From contig OY764903.1 in the NCBI GenBank assembly GCA_963668605.1, positions 806,001-870,000 of the forward strand: a DNA stretch of 64,000 bases, in the 5' to 3' direction. Below are positions 27,762 through 37,226 of this stretch, piece after piece. The notes under the pieces are model-generated. The model was not told where the DNA came from and did no database searches. It saw only the letters and a list, made by a program, of their open reading frames with translations. A program made the position numbers and the translations under genes. Numbering within the stretch: position 1 is the stretch's first letter; every line of letters begins with the position of its first letter. The DNA comes from G963668605 sp963668605 (GTDB taxonomy: Bacteria; Acidobacteriota; Terriglobia; Bryobacterales; Bryobacteraceae).

Positions 27762-30700
27762 TCAGAACATAAAGCGCAATGACAACTGTATGCGGCGCGG
27801 ATCGCGTGCCGCATTGTATGCGCCGAAGTTGGCGTTCACTTGCTTGCCCGTCGCATCAAAGCGGGCACCGGTGTCGTAACCGGAAAACTGCGTGTGATTG
27901 AACGCGTTGTACATCTCACAGCGGAATTGGAAGTAGCGCTGCTCGGTAACCACGATGCGCTTCGTGATGCTGATGTCGAAGTTGTTGACGCCCGGATTGC
28001 GCAGGATGCCGACTCCCGCATTGCCGAAATCGCCCTTGGCGGTACGCGCAAATGCCTCGGTCTTGAAGTTCCGCGAGAACGTCTTTTCGCTCTTGTCCAT
28101 GCGCGGATCGCCAATTACCGTGATGCGTGCGCCTTCCGTTGAGCCGGTCAGGTCGATGGAATCGACTGTGCTCATGCCCGGCAGGAACGGTGTGCCCGAA
28201 GCAAATGTAGTCACGCCGGATACCTGCCAGTTCGCCGTCACCACATTCAGAAAAGGATTCTTGAATGATCGCGCCGGGTTAGGCAGATCCCAACTGTAAT
28301 TGACACTCAGTGCGTGTGGGGTGTCATAACTGAGCGGTCCATAGTTCCGGTCGCGCATCGAAAAATAGGGGCTGACGCCGTCGAAATCGCCCGCGTTCAC
28401 GCCGAGCGCCTTCGCGTACGTGTACGACACACCATACTGGATTCCGCGGGAGCGCCTGCGCTGGGCCGTGAGTTGGAACGAGTTGTAGTTGGACGTTGCT
28501 CCGAAGCCGCGCACGTTGATGTCGCCCATGCCCAGGTAAGGCCGCAGGAAATTGTCCTGCATCGCACTGCCCGTGGTCGCGTCGATATTGTTCGGATCGA
28601 AGCGCGCGTACATCGGGATCGCGTTGATGTTGCGGGCATACAGCAGGTGACGTGCCGCGCTGCCGACATAGGCCGCGTCAATCACAGTTCCGAAACCGAT
28701 ATCGCGCTGCACGGCGAAGCTGTAGTTCATCACCCTCGGTAGCGGGTTGCTGCCAACTTGCGGCGCGTTAACACCGGCCGGGCCGACCGTGCCTTGCGCC
28801 TGCAGGAACGTGTCAATGGAACTGAAGTACAACGTCGGGCTGTACGCCACGGGAGGCTGCCCGTTGGTTCCGGAATAGACGTTGCCCTGCGGCCTGTCAT
28901 AGAACATGCCAACCCCGGCACGGATCGCCATCTTGCCGTTGCCCTGCGGATCAAACGCGAAACCGATGCGCGGACCCACCGAGACTAGCGGAGTGTCATA
29001 AAGACCCGGGTTATAGTCCTTGCCGCCTACCACCATTCCGGGTGCGTAATTGCCGGAGCCCGGAACGAACAGTCCGATGTAGGGCAGGGGATAGATCTGC
29101 CCATTGCGAGGATCGATGCCGACCCGTTTGCCGGCTGCGTCCTTGCCCGGACGAATCATGACAGCGGCAGTCTTGGTATTGTACGTAGCAGGATCGAATG
29201 TAGTGATCGCGTAGCGGTCATCATGCGCCGGGGGAGTATTGTAGAAGCGCACGCCGAAATCCAGCGTGAGCCGCCTGCTGACCTTCCAGGAATCCTGCAC
29301 GTACCACTCCACTTGCGTGTAGCGATAGTGCGAGTAGGGCCGGAAGCTACCTTCAGAGTAGTTGTCGAAGTTCCCCAACAGAGCATTCGAAAAGGCATAG
29401 TTCGAATCCAGCGGATTGTTCGAATTGCGTGCGAACGCGAACGCGCCACGAGTGTTCGGCCCGCCAACTTCATCTTTACGCATGCGCTCGATGTAAATGC
29501 CCGCCTTCAGCGAATGCGACGCAATTACTTTGTTCAGGTTGTCCGCGAACGTAAACACAGGATTCTCGTTCGTGTACGGGATGTTGCCAAGCGAGGGATT
29601 GATATAATTCGGCACGCCGCCGAAAGTTACATTGGGTATGGCCTTGGATTCATTCGATGCCGGATACCATTGCCCGATGTTCCCCATCATGCTGCGTGCG
29701 ACTTTCGATGGATCCACTGGATTGAAAGTCTGCCCCCGCGTGGTTGCGCCCATTGTGAAGTCATTCACCGTGGTCGGTGAAAAAATCTTCGTGATGCTGA
29801 AGACGCCGCCGCGCCCTCGCTGTGGCCGGAGCGTATTGACCATGTCGTAATTGACATCACCCGCGACCCACGATCCGTACGGCCAGTTCTCATCGTCGTT
29901 GTCGCGGATGCCGCGGAAGTAGGCGTTCAGCGTCGGAGTGATGGCATAGTCGAAGCGGAAAACTTCCTGCTTGCGCGGGTTGTCTCCGCTGACGTTGGAT
30001 CGGTAATTTCTCTGGTAGCGTTGTGCCGGGTCGGTCTCAGCGTAGTTAGGCAGCGGGAAGAACTTCAGGATTGCCTGGCCTTGTGTGCTGATCCTCGATT
30101 TAGGCACGATGTTACCGGGGAAATTGGCGCCGGTCGTCGGATCCTTGATAGCGATCATCGCGCCATTTACATCGAATGTTTGCGAGAAGTCACCATCCCG
30201 CTGCATCGCACTCGGTGTGGTGGTAAAACGCACTCCTGGATACAGGCGCCGCCGCACAAACTCCTGGGACCAGAAGAAGAACAGTTTGTCCTTGTTCTTG
30301 TTGAGTTTGTTGGGAATATAGACTGGACCGCCAACGGAGTACCCTCCGCTGTTGAAGCGGTAGATCGGCTTCAGGGTGTTCGTGCGGTTCTGGAAAAAGC
30401 CATTCGCGTTCAGCGTCTCATGACGGTAGTACCAGTAACCGCTGCCGTGAAAGTCGCGCGAACCGCTCTTGATAATCACGTTGATTGTGCCGGCGCTGTT
30501 GCGGCCATACTCGGCCTGATAGTTGCTGGTCAGCACCTTCACTTCACCGATCGCATCCATGTTCGGCTCGTTGTGTACGCTCGTATTCGAACCTGTGTCC
30601 ACGGCAGAAATGCCATCGAGCGCATACATGATAGAACTCTCGCGCCCGCCGTTGATGTGCAAACCTTGCAGGACGTTTCCGGTCATGCCGACTTCGCGCG

Positions 30701-31208
30701 AACCGGCGCGCGTGTCGATCACGCCCGGCAGCATGGAGAGCAGTCCCAGAAAGTCCCGGCCCTTGATGGCGAGATTCAACATCTGGTCGCCGCTCACCAG
30801 GCCGGCGCGTTCGCTCGAGGCGGTCTGCACCGGTGTAGCCTGGGCCGTAACTTCAATTTTTTCGCTTAGCTGACCTACCTGCATCACGATTTCGCCGAGA
30901 TCCCGGCGCTCGGTTGAAGTCAGCACGATGTCCTTCATTTCGTATGAACGGAAGCCGGACACATTTATCCGGAATGCGTAAGTACCCGGCATGATGCTCG
31001 AATAGACGACCATGCCGGAGACATTTGTCCGGGATGTTTGCGCTACTCCAGTCGCCTGATTGACCAGAGTCGTTTCAGCGTTAGGAATTACCGCGCCCCC
31101 TGCGTCGGTAACTGTAGCGCTGATAGAACCAGTTACGTTCTGCGCCTTTGACAAGGGAAGAAACGCAACCGCAATAAGTAACGGCAGAAAAATCTTAACT
31201 CTATGCAT
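27762..31208 (-). CDS. TonB-dependent receptor, Oar-like
   Basis: 1,148 residues. The signal peptide ends at LPLSKAQ (about 23). The carboxypeptidase-like domain (about 25-110) is followed by a plug with VQTASSERAGLVSGDQ and the barrel entry YQAEYGRNSAGTINVIIKSG. The C-terminus shows NPGVNNFDISITKR, YNAFNHTQFSGYDTG and the last strand IQLSLRFMF. ATG 31208 is preceded by AAAGGGG. The 290-nt region upstream (31209-31498), shared with a divergent gene, contains TTGACA (minus strand, near 31300) and a TATTAT box nearer the gene, so transcription start is uncertain. Outer-membrane receptor role by family; ligand unknown. Confidence 0.93.
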   Translation of the reverse strand: MHRVKIFLPLLIAVAFLPLSKAQNVTGSISATVTDAGGAVIPNAETTLVNQATGVAQTSRTNVSGMVVYSSIMPGTYAFRINVSGFRSYEMKDIVLTSTERRDLGEIVMQVGQLSEKIEVTAQATPVQTASSERAGLVSGDQMLNLAIKGRDFLGLLSMLPGVIDTRAGSREVGMTGNVLQGLHINGGRESSIMYALDGISAVDTGSNTSVHNEPNMDAIGEVKVLTSNYQAEYGRNSAGTINVIIKSGSRDFHGSGYWYYRHETLNANGFFQNRTNTLKPIYRFNSGGYSVGGPVYIPNKLNKNKDKLFFFWSQEFVRRRLYPGVRFTTTPSAMQRDGDFSQTFDVNGAMIAIKDPTTGANFPGNIVPKSRISTQGQAILKFFPLPNYAETDPAQRYQRNYRSNVSGDNPRKQEVFRFDYAITPTLNAYFRGIRDNDDENWPYGSWVAGDVNYDMVNTLRPQRGRGGVFSITKIFSPTTVNDFTMGATTRGQTFNPVDPSKVARSMMGNIGQWYPASNESKAIPNVTFGGVPNYINPSLGNIPYTNENPVFTFADNLNKVIASHSLKAGIYIERMRKDEVGGPNTRGAFAFARNSNNPLDSNYAFSNALLGNFDNYSEGSFRPYSHYRYTQVEWYVQDSWKVSRRLTLDFGVRFYNTPPAHDDRYAITTFDPATYNTKTAAVMIRPGKDAAGKRVGIDPRNGQIYPLPYIGLFVPGSGNYAPGMVVGGKDYNPGLYDTPLVSVGPRIGFAFDPQGNGKMAIRAGVGMFYDRPQGNVYSGTNGQPPVAYSPTLYFSSIDTFLQAQGTVGPAGVNAPQVGSNPLPRVMNYSFAVQRDIGFGTVIDAAYVGSAARHLLYARNINAIPMYARFDPNNIDATTGSAMQDNFLRPYLGMGDINVRGFGATSNYNSFQLTAQRRRSRGIQYGVSYTYAKALGVNAGDFDGVSPYFSMRDRNYGPLSYDTPHALSVNYSWDLPNPARSFKNPFLNVVTANWQVSGVTTFASGTPFLPGMSTVDSIDLTGSTEGARITVIGDPRMDKSEKTFSRNFKTEAFARTAKGDFGNAGVGILRNPGVNNFDISITKRIVVTEQRYFQFRCEMYNAFNHTQFSGYDTGARFDATGKQVNANFGAYNAARDPRRIQLSLRFMF

Positions 31209-31498
31209 CTACGGGTCCCCTTTAGCCGAGATTACAACAACACGATAATAAGGCCAGTAAATTTGAAAAGCAATGGATTAGTGTTCAAAATTATGTCAAC
31301 GGTACACTCTCGCTCCAATCCGTTTTCCCAACGGCCGGTACGCCTGAGCCCGCAGTGCTTTGTTGGGCGCAATCTCAGACTGGGGGCGTTTCGTCAGTTA
31401 ACCTATCTCGCCTTCCCTTGGCACGGAGTAACGATTCCGGTGCGCTGGCTGCGGCAAGACTCCAATGAAGACGCTGGCGGCATGATATACAAGGATCT

Positions 31499-32509
31499 AT
31501 GCATGACGACGCAACTCCTCTGATGAACGGCATGATCGAGTTGGAGCCCATCGACGACAACTCGCTGCAACGCCGCGACATGTTCAAAGGCGCGGGCACC
31601 GTAGCGGCTTGGCTTGCCGCTGCCAACATAGCCGGCGCGCAGACAGCTCAACCGGGCGATAAGGTCCCAGAAGCGAAGGCTGGGACTCTGCTGCCGCGCG
31701 TCGCATTCGGTCCGCACCAGATCTCGCGCCTGATTGCGGGCGCGAATCCGATCTACGGCTACTCACATTTCAACTACGTCTTCTCGGCGCACATGGGCGA
31801 GTATCACACCACGGAGCGCGTGCTTTCCTTCCTGCGTCAGTTGGAGCGAGCCGGCCTTTCGACATGGCAGGCGAGTTGGAGTGAACGGCTCGAAACCGAT
31901 TGGTTGCGCTACAAAGACGAAGGTGGCAAACTGCAACTGCTGCTGCTCTCTCGCCCGGACTTCAACGACAAGCCCGAGATGCTGCAACGCGCCGTCAAGC
32001 TGAAACCGATGGGCATTGCTCAGCACGGCGGCAGCACCAACCGCTTCTGGGACGCGGGCCAATTTGAACGCAGCCTCGACTACCTTAAGCGCATCCGCGA
32101 CACCGGTTGCATGGTGGGTCTCTCGTGCCACAATCCGCTTGAGGTCGAACACTCGGAAGAGAAGCAGTGGGACGTCGACTATTACATGACCAGTCTTTAT
32201 TACATGGTCCGTCCACGCGCCGTATTTGAGAAGATGTTGGGCGGCAACGTGCCGCTCGGCGAGATCTATCTGCCTGCGGACCCGCCGCGCATGATGGAGA
32301 CCATACGCAAGGCGAAGAAGACCTGCCTCGTTTACAAAGTGCTCGCAGCGGGCCGTTCCGTGAACTCGCCGAAGCAAGTGAAGGAGCGCATGGAGGTCGC
32401 GTTGAAGGGCATAAAGCCAACCGATGCACTCATCATCGGCATGTACCAGCGCTTCAACGATCAGATCGGACAGACGGCGCAATTCGTTCGCGAGATTCTC
32501 GCGGTCTGA
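31499..32509 (+). CDS. Tat-exported TIM-barrel protein, aldo/keto-reductase-like
   Basis: 336 residues. An unusually long N-region (about 22 residues) precedes a Tat-like signal, QRRDMFKGAGTVAAWLAAAN. The body begins LLPRVAFGPHQISRLIAGAN, resembling the first strand of aldo/keto-reductase barrels, and has alternating strand and helix segments to the end (TDALIIGMYQRFNDQIGQ). The catalytic Tyr/Lys pair of true aldo/keto reductases is not obvious, so the reaction is unknown. ATG 31499 has AAGGA very close upstream; ATG 31523 or 31532 would shorten the leader. It is divergent from the receptor at 27762 and convergent with the Ehr operon. Confidence 0.65.
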   Translation: MHDDATPLMNGMIELEPIDDNSLQRRDMFKGAGTVAAWLAAANIAGAQTAQPGDKVPEAKAGTLLPRVAFGPHQISRLIAGANPIYGYSHFNYVFSAHMGEYHTTERVLSFLRQLERAGLSTWQASWSERLETDWLRYKDEGGKLQLLLLSRPDFNDKPEMLQRAVKLKPMGIAQHGGSTNRFWDAGQFERSLDYLKRIRDTGCMVGLSCHNPLEVEHSEEKQWDVDYYMTSLYYMVRPRAVFEKMLGGNVPLGEIYLPADPPRMMETIRKAKKTCLVYKVLAAGRSVNSPKQVKERMEVALKGIKPTDALIIGMYQRFNDQIGQTAQFVREILAV

Positions 32510-32581
32510 TTGCGCGGGTCGCCGGTAGCGCGCATCCACTCCGTCACGCGCAGCGGCAACTGCTGTCGCACGGTGTGCTAC

Positions 32582-33445
32582 TCAGACACAGGCATGGAAG
32601 GTCTTTTCCATGCGACCGATGGCCATTAGTATTCCCTGCATGAGAGCTTGAGGCCGAGGCGGGCATCCGGGGATGAAGACGTCGACAGGTATGACTTGAT
32701 CCACACCGCCCAGCGATGCGTAGTTCTGGCCAAAAATTCCGCCGCTAATTCCACAGGCGCCGACAGCGACGACAAGCCTGGGGTCGGGCGTCGCCAGATA
32801 TGTCTTCTTCAGCGCGACTTCCATATTCCGCGTGACTGGTCCGGTGACCAACAGCATGTCCGCGTGACGAGGGGAGGCGACAAAGTGAACGCCGAATCGC
32901 TCGATGTCGTAGATGGGATTGTTGAGTGCGTGGATCTCTAATTCGCAACCATTGCAGCTTCCTGCGTCGACCTCGCGGATCGCAAGAGACCGTCCGAACA
33001 GAGCCGAAATCTTCTCCTTCAGCTTGCGGCCCGCCCGCTCGGCTGCAGGTTCGTCCGCAGTGGATCCTGACCGAAGCGATGTCAGCTTCTGGTGTGAGCC
33101 GTCGTGGTTGAGGCTGTACTGAGCCGAGACGATTAGCTCCTGGCGGTCTTCAACTGCCAGTTCGAACTCCGGGGTGATCTGGATCGCTCCTTCGGGCGTG
33201 GCTTCCGCGCAGAGCCCACAGAAAACGCACAAGCCATAGTCGACAGTCACATCGCGCAAACCACCCTGATCCCGAACTGCGATCGCGCCGGTGGGGCAGG
33301 TAGCCGCGGCAGGCAGCGCATCTTGCCATCTGGAAAAATCAATCTTAGGCAACCCCCGGAAGCCCTCCGCGACATTGGCGGCCGCTTTCGGATAGCCGGT
33401 GGTTACGATCCCGGTCCTGAGCGTTTGGTTGAGAATCTTGAACAT
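32582..33445 (-). CDS. hyfI: Ehr-type complex small subunit: ferredoxin-NuoB/HyfI fusion
   Basis: 287 residues with two parts. Residues about 45-90 are a shrunken ferredoxin domain with Cys50, Cys73, Cys76 and Cys79: enough for one [4Fe-4S] cluster, while the other three-cysteine motif and the matching fourth cysteine are missing. Residues about 155-280 are a NuoB/HycG-like domain with the N2-cluster ligands Cys164 and Cys167 (CNGCE), Cys231 (GAC) and Cys261 (PGCPPRP). It should pass electrons between the soluble part and the membrane arm. It is the last gene of the operon, starting 1 nt after the large-subunit stop codon. In the Geobacter Ehr naming this would be the S subunit. Confidence 0.85.
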   Translation of the reverse strand: MFKILNQTLRTGIVTTGYPKAAANVAEGFRGLPKIDFSRWQDALPAAATCPTGAIAVRDQGGLRDVTVDYGLCVFCGLCAEATPEGAIQITPEFELAVEDRQELIVSAQYSLNHDGSHQKLTSLRSGSTADEPAAERAGRKLKEKISALFGRSLAIREVDAGSCNGCELEIHALNNPIYDIERFGVHFVASPRHADMLLVTGPVTRNMEVALKKTYLATPDPRLVVAVGACGISGGIFGQNYASLGGVDQVIPVDVFIPGCPPRPQALMQGILMAIGRMEKTFHACV

Positions 33446-33446
33446 G

Positions 33447-35024
33447 TCAGCGATCCGTTCCCGAATAGGAGAGGTTGAAGCTCTTGTTGATGACCGGGAA
33501 GTCGGGGATGATGTTCCCTTGCACGGCCTCGACGAGAGCAGGCCAGTTGTTCAGCGAGGGGTCTTTGATCTTGCAACGTTCCAGCCGGTTATCCTCGCCC
33601 ACACGAATCCAATGCATGATCTCCCCCCTCCAGCCCTCGACCGAACTTAGTGCGCAACGGCCCGGCGGAACTTGATTCGACGGGTTGTACGGATCACCCT
33701 CCATAGCCACATCCGTCGTTTCCAGGATCATGTTCAGAGAGGCGGGAACCTCGTCGATCCGAACCTGCATGCGGTGCCAAACATCTCCAGCCTCGTAGAG
33801 CACGGGCTGGATCTTCAGGTCGCCGTATGCCGCGTAGGGGTGATCCCTGCGAACATCCAGGTCGATGCCGGACGCGCGCCCTGCCACACCGACAATTCCG
33901 AGATCTCGCGCCTTCGCGGGGCTCAGGAATCCCGTGCGTTCCAGCCGGTCCCTGGTCGAATCTGAGGAGAAGATCAGCTCGACAAGGTGACGGAACTCTG
34001 ATTCGAACTCATGGACGGTCTGCCGCAAGCCTGAAAGTTGAGATTCGCTCCATTTGCGCCGTACTCCTCCGATGCGGACCATGCCCCGGAGCAAGCGGTT
34101 CCCGGTCAGCAACTCATTGAGTCCGAAGATTATTTCGCGCAGACGGCTTGCGTGAGCGTTGGCGATGCCGAAGCCGACATCCGTCGCGATGGCGCCGATA
34201 TCCGCTACGTGGTTGTACACGCGTTCCAGTTCCAGAAGGACTGTGCGCATTCGTGCGGCGAGCGGCGGCACTTCGATTGCGCCGGCTCGTTCGACCGCTT
34301 GGCAGAACGCCGTGCCATGGGAAAAACTTGAATCTCCCGATATGCTTTCGGCAAGGAATACAGCCTGCCCGACAGGCATGCCTTCGAAGAGTTTCTCCGT
34401 GCCCTTGTGGGTGTAGAACATGCGCAGTTGCAGATACAGAATGGGTTCGCCAGCCACAGCGAAGCTGAAATGACCCGGTTCGATGATGCCGGCATGGACA
34501 GGTCCCACTGGAATTTGAAAGACGCCTTCGCCGAGTGCGGGCCGGTAGACATGCCGTTCGCCCTCGAACTCAGGAAGAACAGTATTGAGGCTGAAGTCCT
34601 TCCTTAGCGGATGAACGTCTGGCCAGTTGTCGTGCAGGGCAACTCGGCGCGGGTTGGGGTGGCCGTCGAGTTGGATTCCAAACATGTCCTGGATTTCCCG
34701 TTCCTGCCAGTTCAGCGCGGGTACATCGACCGAGTGGCAAGGGAATCGGGGATCGTCCTGATCGACCTTCGTCGATACCAGGAGATAGCGTGGATCTCCT
34801 GGAAATTCGAGGACATGGTAAACGAAAAAGAACCCTTCGGTGGCACAGCGATCCTCCGCAAACACAGTCACCACGCGGGCTTGGTATTCGTCTCGAAGAA
34901 TAGAAATAGCGGGACAGCTGTCGGAATCGCGGAGTTGGAGATAAATCTCGTTATCATGGCGCTCCAGAATCCCTTCCACCTGACTCCCGAGGCGGATGGC
35001 AACATTCTCAAGAAAGGGAAGCAT
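33447..35024 (-). CDS. hyfG: Ehr-type complex large subunit (NuoCD/HyfG-like, NiFe ligands lost)
   Basis: 525 residues. The N-terminal NuoC-like part (about 20-155) has LNWQEREIQDMFGI, and the NuoD-like part (about 170-525) has VGPVHAGIIEPGHF and MFYTHKGTEKLFEG. In [NiFe] hydrogenases, two CxxC pairs hold the metal centre. Here the first pair is replaced by S229 and S232 (ESISGDSSFSH) and the second by S519 and G522 (SFNLSYSGTDR, against DPCYSCTDR in HycE). It therefore cannot bind NiFe or activate H2 in the known way. This agrees with the energy-converting hydrogenase-related (Ehr) group. The full-length C-terminus argues against decay. It acts at the cytoplasmic face with the NuoB-like subunit. 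Confidence 0.88.
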   Translation of the reverse strand: MLPFLENVAIRLGSQVEGILERHDNEIYLQLRDSDSCPAISILRDEYQARVVTVFAEDRCATEGFFFVYHVLEFPGDPRYLLVSTKVDQDDPRFPCHSVDVPALNWQEREIQDMFGIQLDGHPNPRRVALHDNWPDVHPLRKDFSLNTVLPEFEGERHVYRPALGEGVFQIPVGPVHAGIIEPGHFSFAVAGEPILYLQLRMFYTHKGTEKLFEGMPVGQAVFLAESISGDSSFSHGTAFCQAVERAGAIEVPPLAARMRTVLLELERVYNHVADIGAIATDVGFGIANAHASRLREIIFGLNELLTGNRLLRGMVRIGGVRRKWSESQLSGLRQTVHEFESEFRHLVELIFSSDSTRDRLERTGFLSPAKARDLGIVGVAGRASGIDLDVRRDHPYAAYGDLKIQPVLYEAGDVWHRMQVRIDEVPASLNMILETTDVAMEGDPYNPSNQVPPGRCALSSVEGWRGEIMHWIRVGEDNRLERCKIKDPSLNNWPALVEAVQGNIIPDFPVINKSFNLSYSGTDR

Positions 35025-35032
35025 AGGCGCCT

Positions 35033-36529
35033 TTATCTAACCTCCGTCACAATGTGCGCGGCCGCTTGGATGAGCGCCCACAGTGGCGCCGGAAGCCAGA
35101 ATCCCAAAATGATCACGACGGAGGCCAGACCAATGAGCGAATATTTTTTCCATGCGCCGATTTCGGCGTGAGGAATTCCCGGATCGGGTCCGAGGACTAA
35201 TCGCGCAATGTGGACCAGGAAGCCAGCGAAGATCGCCACCAGGAAAGAGACGTATAGCACCGCGGGGACGAAATGACCGGCATCGAAAGCCGCGCGAAGT
35301 ATCGTGAACTCGCTCTGAAACATGCTAAAGGGCGGTGATCCAGTCACGGCGAGCGTGGTCATCAGGAACAAAGCCGAACTAATCGGCATTGCGTGGATCA
35401 AGCCTCCCTTTACCTTGCGAAATTGGTCCGTTTTTAGATGCTGTTGGATGTTGCCAGCGCAGAAGAAGAGCAGCGGCTTCGTGACGGAATGGAAAGTCAT
35501 GTGAAGCATCATGCCGAGCGCGCCGAGAGGGCCGCCGAAGCCAAGACCCAGTATCATGATGCCGCCGTGGTCGATACTCGAATAGGCCAGGATACGGCGG
35601 AAGCTACGCTGCACGATCACAAACGGTACCGCAATGCCCATCGAAAGAAGGCCAAAGATGATGAGCAAGTTCGACGCAAAATCGGGACCCAGGCAGCGTG
35701 ACGTCAAAATCAGAAATCGGAGAAGTCCATACAGTGCGCAATTCAGCAACGCTGCGGCGAGCATGGCTGCCACTGGAACAGGAGCCTCACTGTACACGTC
35801 CGGTTTCCAGGTATGCATTGGCGCAATCCCGGCTTTGGTCCCATATCCCATTAAAATCAGCATGAACGCGAGCCGCATGGTGGTGTGATCGAATTGCGAA
35901 GCCTTCGTCGCCAGCACCGACCAATTCAAACCCGCCAGCGTCTCGATTCCCAAAACCTCATGTGCGGAATAGTAGGTCAGGATCGTACCAAACAGGGCCA
36001 TCGACAAACCAACGCCGCCGATGATTGCATATTTCCAGGCGGCTTCAAGGGAATTGGGGCGCCCATAGAAAGTGACTAGGAAAACCGAGGCCAAAGTCGT
36101 TCCTTCGATGGCTACCCACATGATGCCAAGGTTGTTGGACAGGGCGACGAGGAGCATCGAAAAGACGAACAGCGGTGTCAGGGCGTAATATTTCCGAAGC
36201 TTACCGACCATGACTGTCCCCAGAACATCTTCCTCGAACACCTCGCTCTTTTCGTCGTCCCGGAAGTAGCCCACAGCATAAACGGCACAAGCTAAATAGA
36301 CGAACGCGACAAGCAGGACAACAAGCGAACTGATCGCATCGGCGTAAAGGAGTTCACCCATCGCCGAGACTGTCCCGTACTTGAGGATCGATCCAGCCAG
36401 GATCACGGCCAGGACCAGTGTCAGCACTGCCGCACTGAGATTGACGCCCTCCATGAGGCTGCGGCGGCGCGCCGCGAACGCTCCAGTCGCGGCGAAGAGC
36501 GGGACCAGAAGGAGGAGGAAGAGCACCAT
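35033..36529 (-). CDS. hyfF: Ehr/hydrogenase-4-type membrane subunit HyfF-like (NuoN/NuoM-like)
   Basis: 498 residues, an antiporter-like subunit with about 14 membrane helices from MVLFLLLLVPLFAATG to the end. MLILMGYGTKAGIAPMHTWKPDVYSEAP is the conserved TM7/8 region with the Lys and His of the proton channel; SSIDHGGIMILGLGFGG and LFFCAGNIQQHLK follow. It is predicted to translocate H+ or Na+ when electrons move through the peripheral subunits. The start lies 2 nt after the stop of the upstream gene and the end is 8 nt before the large-subunit start, so translation is coupled within the operon. Confidence 0.9.
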   Translation of the reverse strand: MVLFLLLLVPLFAATGAFAARRRSLMEGVNLSAAVLTLVLAVILAGSILKYGTVSAMGELLYADAISSLVVLLVAFVYLACAVYAVGYFRDDEKSEVFEEDVLGTVMVGKLRKYYALTPLFVFSMLLVALSNNLGIMWVAIEGTTLASVFLVTFYGRPNSLEAAWKYAIIGGVGLSMALFGTILTYYSAHEVLGIETLAGLNWSVLATKASQFDHTTMRLAFMLILMGYGTKAGIAPMHTWKPDVYSEAPVPVAAMLAAALLNCALYGLLRFLILTSRCLGPDFASNLLIIFGLLSMGIAVPFVIVQRSFRRILAYSSIDHGGIMILGLGFGGPLGALGMMLHMTFHSVTKPLLFFCAGNIQQHLKTDQFRKVKGGLIHAMPISSALFLMTTLAVTGSPPFSMFQSEFTILRAAFDAGHFVPAVLYVSFLVAIFAGFLVHIARLVLGPDPGIPHAEIGAWKKYSLIGLASVVIILGFWLPAPLWALIQAAAHIVTEVR

Positions 36530-36531
36530 GG

Positions 36532-37218
36532 TTAGTCTCTTAGCCTCCGCAACTTGCTCACGTCCACCGAGTCGAAAGTCTCTCTGATTCTGTAAACCAG
36601 AATGCCCAGGACCATCGTGGCCACCAGCAGGTCAAAGAAGACTCCCAGTTCGACGACGAGCGGCATACCATAGGTGAGCGAGATGGCGGCGAGGAAGAGG
36701 CCGTTTTCAAGGGAGAGCAAGGCGAGAACCTGCGTCAGGGCCTTACGCCGGTTGAGCATCATGAAAAATCCAATCAGGAAAAGGGAAATTGCGACCGCCA
36801 ATGTGTTGTGGCCGAGCGTCGCCGCCGTGGTGCCGGTTTCGGGGTGGTAGAACGATTCGGCCACCACGTAGCCCACTATCGTCAGACCTCCGGAGATCAA
36901 CACCGACAACGGTATGTTGATCAACGGCTCGATCTCCTGGCGGAGTTCAATCTTCGTGACGAGGCGCTCCATGAGCACGGGCAGAAAGATCACCTTCACC
37001 ACGATCGTCAAGGCGGCTGCGAAGTAGAGGTGCGGAGCGTTGTTGAAGTAGGCGATTGTGTTGGCAATGCCGGCCAGAAGGAGTGACTGGGCAGCGAACA
37101 CCCGGATGTTCGTCACCAACCAACGCTGCGCGACCATCGCGATCTGCAGGACGAGGACCAGCGCGGCCATCAGTGTGATCATCCTCTCGCCGAACTGTGG
37201 GTCCTGATAGAAGTACAT
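36532..37218 (-). CDS. hyfE: Ehr/hydrogenase-4-type membrane subunit HyfE-like
   Basis: 228 residues with six or seven membrane helices. The C-terminal half (GHNTLAVAISLFLIGFFMML through SLENGLFLAAISLTYGMPLV) matches HyfE/NuoK-like subunits, including the Glu in LLSLENG that lies in the membrane in NuoK. It probably forms part of the ion path between the NuoH-like and antiporter-like subunits. ATG 37218 follows AGGGA, 8 nt after the preceding stop codon. Third gene of the operon. Confidence 0.85.
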   Translation of the reverse strand: MYFYQDPQFGERMITLMAALVLVLQIAMVAQRWLVTNIRVFAAQSLLLAGIANTIAYFNNAPHLYFAAALTIVVKVIFLPVLMERLVTKIELRQEIEPLINIPLSVLISGGLTIVGYVVAESFYHPETGTTAATLGHNTLAVAISLFLIGFFMMLNRRKALTQVLALLSLENGLFLAAISLTYGMPLVVELGVFFDLLVATMVLGILVYRIRETFDSVDVSKLRRLRD

Positions 37219-37226
37219 GAGATTCC

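Noticed and set aside
33447..35024. A working [NiFe] hydrogenase large subunit
   Set aside because: All four cysteine ligands are replaced and no maturation genes are near, so the hydrogenase label describes ancestry only.
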